Shown here: positions 57,266-64,000 of the stretch, piece after piece
Numbering within the stretch: the first letter of the stretch is position 1
Layout: each line of letters begins with the position of its first letter
Source of the DNA: Parastagonospora avenae f. sp. tritici 18332-5
Lineage: Eukaryota; Ascomycota; Dothideomycetes; Pleosporales; Phaeosphaeriaceae
DNA: 64,000 bases
NCBI GenBank assembly: GCA_022559985.1
Contig: JAFJTR010000002.1
Coordinates: forward strand, 868,001-932,000
Reading direction: 5' to 3'
The notes under the pieces: model-generated
Told to the model about the DNA's origin: nothing
What the model saw: only the letters and a program-made list of their open reading frames with translations
Database searches by the model: none
Translations under genes and position numbers: made by a program

Positions 57266-59175
57266 ATGCTGGGAGCTTCAATCTTGCTTGCCGTGCTCGC
57301 GCCGGCGGTACTCGCCACACCTGTCGCGCGCTCGACCTATGCAGTGAAGGAGACGCATTATGTCCCTCGCAAGTGGGTACAGAAGGGTCGCGCACCTAAG
57401 AACCAAATGCTCGCACTCCAAATCGGTGTGAAGCAGGGCGACTTCGATGAGCTGGAGCGCCACCTTTATGAAGGTATGTTATGGAGCATGTAATGCCTCC
57501 ACGGAGTCTAATCCGAACGTCAGTGTCCGATCCGTACCATGTTCGTTACGGCCAGCATTTGAGTCCTGAGGAGGTCAATGCCCTCACTCAGCCGAAGCAC
57601 GAAGCGTTAGACGCTGTGCACGAGTGGCTGCTCTCCAATGGTGTCAAGAACTTCGATTACAGTCCTGCCAAGGACTGGATCAACATCCGAATCAGGATTG
57701 AAGATGCCGAGAAGCTACTTGCGACCAAGTACTCAGTATACGCTCATGAAGACGGCACAGAAATGTCCCGTGCTACGTCATGGTCTCTGCCGAGCCATCT
57801 GCACAAGCACATCGACACCATCCAGCCCACCACCTCTTTCATGCGCACCAGGGCCAATCTGCCTAATGTCAGCACAGCGACCAATCTGACGGAGGTTTAC
57901 CAACCTCCGGGTTACGTACCACCCACAGATCCGGTTATCGCGAAGGCCTGCTCAATCAACGGAACCACTCCCACGTGCTTCAAGACGCTCTACAAGACGC
58001 TTGGCTACGAGCAGAAGTCTTGTGGCGAGAACCAGATTGGCTTCAACAACTTCCTCAAAGAAGTACCTATCCGACCAGATGCCAAACTCTTCCTGCAGCA
58101 ATATGCACCAGAAGCTGTCAAGGGCGCTGCCGACTACAAATTCGTCAGCATTAATGGTGGCCCACAGCAAGACAACGGCTCCAGCCCTGCACAACTGGCT
58201 GCAGGAACAAACAAGGAGGCCAATCTCGACGTTCAGACCATTCTGGGCATGACCTACCCTATGCCTGTGACCGCATTCACTACCGGAGGCGAGCCACCTC
58301 AAATCCCTGACTTGGCTGCTGGAGACCCACCTGGCAATGAGCCCTACCTGGAATGGGTGACATACGTTCTCAAGCAGAAGAGCCTGCCTCAGGTCATCAG
58401 CACTTCTTACGGCGATGACGAGCAGACCGTACCAGCCGAGTATGCCAAACGTGTTTGCAACTCCTTCGCCCAACTTGGTGCTCGCGGTGTCAGTCTTCTC
58501 TTCTCCTCCGGCGACGGTGGCGCCGGCAACGCTGCAGGAGAGAACGCAACCGAGTGCGTCTCAAATGACGGCAAGAACACTAAGAAATTCTTGCCTTCTT
58601 TCCCCGCTGGCTGCCCATACGTCACAACCGTTGGCGCAACTCAAGGTTTCCAGCCTGAAGTCGCTGCCTACAGGCCCGCGAAGAGCCTTGGTCCAGACAA
58701 CAAGCTTCACGGCTACTACGCTTCTGGCAGCGGTTTCAGCGAGTACTTCTCCCGTCCCAGCTACCAGGACGATGCCGTCAAGGGTTACCTCAAGAAGATC
58801 GGCAACGAGCACAAGGGCTTGTACAATGCCGCTGGACGTGGGTACCCCGATATCTCCGCTCAGGGACTCTACTTTGAGTACGTCTGGAACTCGACCAATG
58901 GTGTCATCTCTGGAACTTCTGCATCGTCGCCGCTGGCGGCATCTGTCATCGCGCTCGTCAACGATGCGCTTATTTCAGCTGGAAAACCTACGCTAGGTTT
59001 CTTGAACCCATGGCTGTACAAGAAGGGGTACAAGGGCTTCACCGACGTGCTGAGTGGAGGCAATGGAGGATGTAACACGACTGGTTTTGCGGTTACGAAG
59101 GGTTGGGATGCAGTGACTGGATTCGGTACACCCATCTTCCCTGAGATTGTCAAGTTGGCAAAGGGACATCACTAG
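57266..59175 (+). CDS. Secreted sedolisin (tripeptidyl peptidase, S53)
   Basis: Acid serine-carboxyl protease secreted for protein degradation. Exons 57266-57473 and 57524-59175 (619 aa), intron 57474-57523. Signal peptide MLGASILLAVLAPAVLA; propeptide with PYHVRYGQHLSPEEV (the Pro-kumamolisin signature). In the mature part the S53 catalytic residues are present: the E and D of EANLD (about 301 and 305), the oxyanion Asp in SSGDGG, and the Ser in SGTSASSP (about 535). The calcium-binding end TDVLSGGNGGCNTTGF..WDAVTGFGTP is also present. Size matches fungal tripeptidyl peptidases. Confidence 0.95.
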
Positions 59176-59424
59176 GGTGAATATACTGGCATAGTCTTTA
59201 AATAGACGTCCCTGCCCTACTATGGCTTAGGGCTCAAATGATAATGTAATCTCCAAACACACATGCCTTTCCCGTGCCACATGAAATGCGGGTCTTTCGC
59301 TCTGTTCTGATCACACGCAATCACGCATTATTCGAACTTAGCAAACGCGTACTCCGCCAGCCACTTGTACTTTCAACGCATCATAAACCAACCAAATCTC
59401 AATTCCTCGATAAAACAACACCAT
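59176..59424. other. Intergenic between sedolisin and tRNA-like gene
   Basis: 3' region of the sedolisin gene; no gene or repeat unit recognised. Confidence 0.5.
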
Positions 59425-59552
59425 GGGCCGGTAACTCAGCGGTAGAGGCTCGTACCACCCACCTCCCAATGTCAGCGTCATAATAACAAGCAGCAGTGTG
59501 GGATTGCAGTTCAATTCATCCTAAAGTCACCGGTTCGATCCCGGTTCGGCCC
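59425..59552 (+). tRNA. tRNA-like gene, identity unresolved
   Basis: Acceptor ends pair (GGGCCGG with TCGGCCC). A perfect B box GGTTCGATCCC sits in a good T arm (ACCGG/CCGGT), and an A-box-like TAACTCAGCGGTAGAGG follows the 5' end. Downstream, TTTTT at 59557-59561 is a Pol III terminator. The body is 128 nt, about 55 nt longer than a tRNA, but I could not draw an anticodon arm with or without a canonical intron at position 37/38. So it may be a tRNA with an unusual insertion, a tRNA pseudogene or a tRNA-derived element. No anticodon is given. Confidence 0.5.
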
Positions 59553-59556
59553 TCTC

Positions 59557-59561
59557 TTTTT
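59557..59561 (+). terminator. Pol III-type T5 terminator
   Basis: TTTTT five bases after the end of the tRNA-like acceptor stem, the normal spacing for a Pol III terminator. Confidence 0.55.
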
Positions 59562-61263
59562 GCTCTTTTGTGTAATTTTTTTGGTGGACTCGTCGGGCAT
59601 GGGCATTAGAAGTGAGCTTGGTGCGAGGAAAAGGGGTGAAGACATGTGGGTTGACTTCTAGTGGTGGAGAGGGCAAGGAACCTGTTATGGAGTAGACAAG
59701 TCATCATTTTGGAAGACACGACAAAAGCATGACTGGTGTGTAAAGTCTCTTTTATTAGTATATCCAGATTCATTGACAGTTGACTGTTGTTAGTCTTGGC
59801 AAATCAAATGAAGACTCATCGATCCTCTCCTGTCAGGATCGGCCCTGCCGACATCGCCAAACGAACACCAACTTTGGAAGTGCAGAATCGCTCGACAACG
59901 AATTATTATGAGACCAGAAGCGGTACGACTATAGAACATGAAGAGTCTAATGGAAAGGCAGGAATAAGAAATTTGCGCAAAGTCACATAGTTCCAGAAGA
60001 GAAGCCCACAAGACATCATCCATTCCTAGTATGCTTTGGAAGTCAAGCGGGGCACAACATGATGTCTCCGGTGAGACCATTACGTGTAGACTATACTCAA
60101 GATTCCTAACATAATACGGGAAGTTGGAAGAGCAGGCCATAAACATATTAAATGGAAGTTTTTTGGGTAGAGGAGGCCAGGAAACATCGATCCCCTCAAA
60201 AGTTTATTTTAGGGTCGTAGAAAGCTCGACATAGAGCTCCTCCACATTCGCTTCTAGTAAAAAGAACACACTTAGGTACAGTGCTATCCGAAATCAGTGT
60301 CACCCCAGATTTTTTGCGCGCGCAAATATGACGAACAAGGGTCTGCATGTGGTCTTTACCTAGTTCGTGCTAACGTGAGAATAAACGAACAAATGCTTGT
60401 ACTATAAATAGAGCGGTTCAGTTAGTCCTCCCGCCTAGCCGTCTACGTCCTGTTGGAAAGCTCACTCGATACGCTCTAAGCCATCTGCGGAGCTAGCACA
60501 AGATCCTGTTCGGTGTCCTTGTAGATGAGTTTATTGTTCAGGTTGGCCTTGCACATGATAGAGTAATGCAGACAGGTTGGTAGAAGCTCATCGTGCACCA
60601 TAGTTTGATTGCACTCAGACCACTCTGGCAATTCAAGCTTAGCTGGACGCAGCATTGTCCTCTGCGCGACAGCTGTACTCGGCCTCGTTCGTCTTCATTC
60701 CTCGTACCACATGCAGCCCATTCAACGATATCCCACGGGCTGTCCCATGCCGCAGTGCCTCCGCTCATGTCACGTATGTTCACGATGTCGGCAGCGCTTA
60801 AGACTTGCGGGATGGGAAGCCGGTCGCGCGGTCGCGCCGGGTTGCACGAGGCTGGATCGGCGGAGCGGGACGTGCTCGCATTAGCTGTCGCTCGAGCTCG
60901 GGCGGGCGGATACGGCGGTCGATCGAGGGCGCTTGGACGAGGATGCTGCGCGTTTTGAACGACGCGACGAACTGGCATGGCTGCTGCAGTTCATGGAGTC
61001 CCGTGTCGCATCACTTTCAACAGTATACACATACACTCAGACTTGGTACATGTGGCTTGTCAACTCTTGTTGACCTGATGCTCTGGAAGCTTCGTTGCAC
61101 AGCCACTCCTCAAGCCCGCTCAGCTGTCCCCGCCGCAGCAGCTGCAGCCTGCTCGCCATCTGCTTCCACAATGCTCACCGTGCGACGAGATACATCTCCT
61201 TGGTCGAGAGACCTCCATACGTGAGCGTTATTTTCTCCCGCTCCCAAATGCTTGTGTCGCACC
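59562..61263. other. Gene-free stretch with decayed array units
   Basis: From about 59600 to 60150 there are minus-oriented repeat fragments (AGACATG at 59641 and later AACATG and GACATC motifs). TATAAATAG at about 60402 (plus) has the look of an ordinary core promoter. The 146-codon minus frame at 60538-60978 has no domain. The last 250 bp is the 5' leader of the HNWD gene. Confidence 0.5.
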
Positions 61264-64000
61264 ATGCGGCTCTTACAGTTCGACCAAAGTCGTGGTTTCT
61301 GCCTTACCAAGGACCTCAGCGAGGAGGAGCTTTCATCCCACCCCTACGCCATTCTCTCGCACACTTGGGGCGAAGACGATGAGGAGGTGAGCTTCACAGA
61401 CCTTACGCAGGGCTTAGAAAACACCAAAGTAGGATACGAGAAGCTTCGCTTTTGTGGAAAGCAGGCTGAGAAGGATGGCTTGCACTACTTCTGGGTGGAC
61501 ACCTGCTGCATTGACAAATCTAGCGGCGCGGAGCTTTCGAAAGCCATCACTTCAATGTTCCGCTGGTATGGCGGTACAGTGAAATGCTACGTGTATCTCA
61601 GCGACGTGTCGACAACGAGTTTCGAAAACACCAATTTGCTGGCGCGATCTTGGGAACCAGCTTTCCGCAGCAGCCGATGGTTCAAGCGGGGTTGGACGCT
61701 TCAAGAGCTTCTCGCGCCTCAGTCGGTAGAGTTCTTCGACTCACATGGCACCCTATTGGGCGACAAGGGCTCTTTAGAGCAAGTGCTACACGAAGTCACT
61801 AAGATCCCGCCTCGCGCCCTTCGCAATGCTCCTTTGGATGAGTTTGGCGTTGACGAGCGAATGTCATGGGCAGAGGATCGAGAGACGAAGCATGAGGAGG
61901 ACAAGGCGTATTCTCTATTAGGTCTCTTCGGTGTCAGCATGGCGCTAATCTACGGTGAGGGAGTGGATAGAGCCTTCGCGAGGTTGCAAAAGGAGATCCA
62001 TGGTGGTGAGTGGTCCAGCTCAGCTCTCTAGCTGCAATAGAGTTTGCCTTTTCGCTGAGATTGTGAGACTGCAGAGGACTTTATCGCCCACCTTCCGTAC
62101 GCTGAGGACGCGCCTTTCAACTCGAACACCTCTCAACACGAGACCACGTGCCTCGCCAATACCCGCGTTGATCTCTTGTGCAGAATATACAAATGGGCAG
62201 ACGGGGAGGGCGAGCAACATATTTTCTGGCTGAGCGGCCTGGCTGGTACTGGCAAATCAACAGTTGCACGCTCAGTCGCCCGCTGGTACCATACAAAGCA
62301 GCGTCTAGGTGCCAGCTTTTTCTTCTCCAGAGGTGGCGGTGATGTCGGCAGTGCAGGCAGATTCGTCTCTAGTATTGCGGTCCAGCTTGCGCGGAGCGTA
62401 TCCGGCGTCCGGCGCCATATCAGTAATGCCCTCATACAACGTCCCGAGATCGCCAGCCAGTCGTTGCGCGACCAGTGGCAATACCTTGTCCTCGAGCCGC
62501 TGTCAAAGCTGCAGGGCCCAGCAATTTTTGTGCTAGTGATCGACGCTCTCGACGAATGTGAAGGCAGCAATGACACGCAGCTCATCGTGCAGCTCTTGGC
62601 GATGTCCGGGTCATTGAAAAGTGTTCGGCTGCGAGTGTTTCTCACCAGCAGACCTGAGGTGCCGATCCAATATGGGCTGGGACAAGTGCCAGACGCAGAG
62701 CGCCAGGACTTTCTGCTGCACAAGGTGTCACCGTTAATCGTCGACCACGACGTCCAGCTCTTCCTCGAATACCGACTAAGCCTGATTGGCGAAGAGGATG
62801 GTCAAGAACCTGGCTGGCCGGGCGCAGAAGTCATCCAAAGCTTGGTTCGAAGCGCGTGCGGGTTGTTCATCTGGGCTGCAACAGCGTGCCGCTTCATTAG
62901 CGAAGGCCTGTTCGTGGAAGAGCGGCTGCACATGCTTGCTGACGGCAGCGATTGCGACAGCGCAGCTAGTCCAGAACAACACCTTAATCAACTGTACCTG
63001 ACAGTTCTGCAAAAATCTATTCAGAGCAGCTATACTGCACGAGAACTAGCGAACTATTACAGCATGATGCGGCAGATTCTTGGGAGCATTGTAGCTTTAT
63101 CCTCGCCTCTTTCCGTCTCATCGTTAGGCAAGCTTATACTGATACGAGAGCAGCAAGTCAATCGGATGCTAAAAGAGTTGCACGCCATCCTCGACATACC
63201 AAAAGACCATGGCCAACCGCTGCGTCTGCACCACCCTTCGTTTCGCGACTTTCTCTTCGGTAAGGACAGATGCAATAATGAGAACTTCTGGATAGACGAA
63301 AAGCAAGCGCATGCGGCTCTAGCTAGCAACTGTATCCAGCTAATGTCAAGCACGCTTAAACAAGACATATGTGGCGTGAAGGCTCCTGGTACACTAGCAG
63401 CAGATTTGGAGAAGGACTGTGTTGCACAATGCATTAAACCAGAGCTTGCGTACGCCTGCATCAATTGGATCCAACACCTCGCGAAAGGATCGACACGGCT
63501 TCATGACGGTGGCCAAGTTCACTCGTTCCTGAAGGAACACTTCTTGCACTGGCTCGAGGCGCTAGGCTGGCTTAGAAAGGTGTCAGAGGGAATTCATGCT
63601 ATCAGCTTACTTGAATTCTCTGTCCTAGTAAGTCGCTCTTGACGAAACAGCGATTAGAGAATAATGTTTGCACAGGTTGAAGACTCTAGTCAGTTGCGTG
63701 TATTTGTTCATGACATGAAACGATTTGCGTTGTATGGCCGAGCAGCTGTTGAACAAGCACCATTGCAAGTGTACTACAGCACACTCATGTTTACGCCGAG
63801 GAACAGTGTGGTGAAGCGACAATTTTTCGTGTTGCCAACGTGGGTTAAGAGGGCGCCCCAGGTAGAGCGGGAATGGAATGCGCTACTGCAGACCCTAGAA
63901 GGACACTCGGACCCAGTCATCGCGGTAGTGTTCTCGCCAGACGGCAAGACAGTGGCGTCGGCATCTGACGACACGACAATTAAGCTGTGGGACGCAGGCA
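61264..64000 (+). CDS. HET-NACHT-WD40 (HNWD) NLR, 5' part
   Basis: Fungal NLR-like allorecognition protein of the het-e/het-d type. Exons 61264-62005, 62075-63627 and 63676-64000 (runs off the window, 873 aa visible). N-terminal HET domain (about 1-245): YAILSHTWGEDDEEVSF, YFWVDTCCIDKSS, WFKRGWTLQELLAP, DKAYSLLGLFGV. Then the NACHT ATPase: Walker A GLAGTGKST at about 302 and Walker B VLVIDALDEC at about 400, followed by the helical region. WD40 repeats begin at about 838 (LEGHSDPVIAVVFSPDGKTVASASDD..IKLWDAG). The remaining WD repeats are outside. The NACHT and HET motifs look intact, so the gene seems functional as far as seen. Confidence 0.93.

Noticed and set aside
60538..60978. 146-codon minus-strand frame upstream of the HNWD gene
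   Set aside because: Low-complexity, R/P/A/S-rich, no domain; likely the GC-rich leader region read backwards.

Overview
The window is nuclear DNA of a filamentous ascomycete (Pezizomycotina). A Dothideomycete is my guess, not something the sequence proves. The evidence is short introns (about 47-97 bp) with CTAAC/CTGAC-type branch sites, genes typical of the group (HET, HET-NACHT-WD40, AflR-like regulator, UstYa-like oxidase, sedolisin) and conserved housekeeping genes (SDS22, PSR1-type phosphatase, kinesin-14, VPS34, NSE4, RVS167-type BAR/SH3).

Layout. 0-0.8 kb: 5' part of an SDS22 gene (-). 2.1-6.0 kb: accessory island. A UstYa-like oxidase (+) converges on a nine-exon microexon gene (-) for a short secreted peptide built from a two-exon repeat. 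Degenerate direct repeats flank the pair. 6.8-7.9 kb: GT34-type glycosyltransferase. 9.4-13.3 kb: PSR1-type phosphatase and a LOA1/VPS66-type acyltransferase. 13.3-20.5 kb: no gene seen; a tandem array of about 305-bp units, each with a TATA box, oriented (-). 20.6-23.7 kb: kinesin-14. 23.7-28.9 kb: the same repeat family, now (+), so the two arrays point away from the kinesin gene. 29-33.7 kb: divergent pair of a DUF2439 (Mte1/ZGRF1-like) gene and a BAR-SH3 gene. 34.2-40.9 kb: degraded secondary-metabolism block with an ankyrin relic, a secreted protein, the C-terminal end of a reducing PKS, an AflR-like Zn2Cys6 regulator and a second ankyrin scrap. 41.4-45.2 kb: three membrane or secretory-pathway genes. 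45.5-48.3 kb: an F-box-like and a HET pseudogene. 48.9-53.7 kb: divergent VPS34 and NSE4. 53.7-57.2 kb: more degenerate repeat. 57.3-59.2 kb: sedolisin protease, then a tRNA-like gene. 61.3 kb to the end: 5' part of an HNWD NLR gene that runs off the window.

Two items stand out. First is the UstYa-microexon pair: a UstYa oxidase beside a secreted repeat peptide is the known layout of fungal RiPP loci, but here each repeat half is its own phase-0 microexon. Second is the promoter-like tandem array family, which fills most of the long gene-free stretches. It is tandem, keeps one orientation within an array, and contains a 196-bp dispersed element that also occurs 30 kb away.

Exon boundaries were read by eye from splice signals and checked by reading-frame arithmetic. 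No similarity search was possible.
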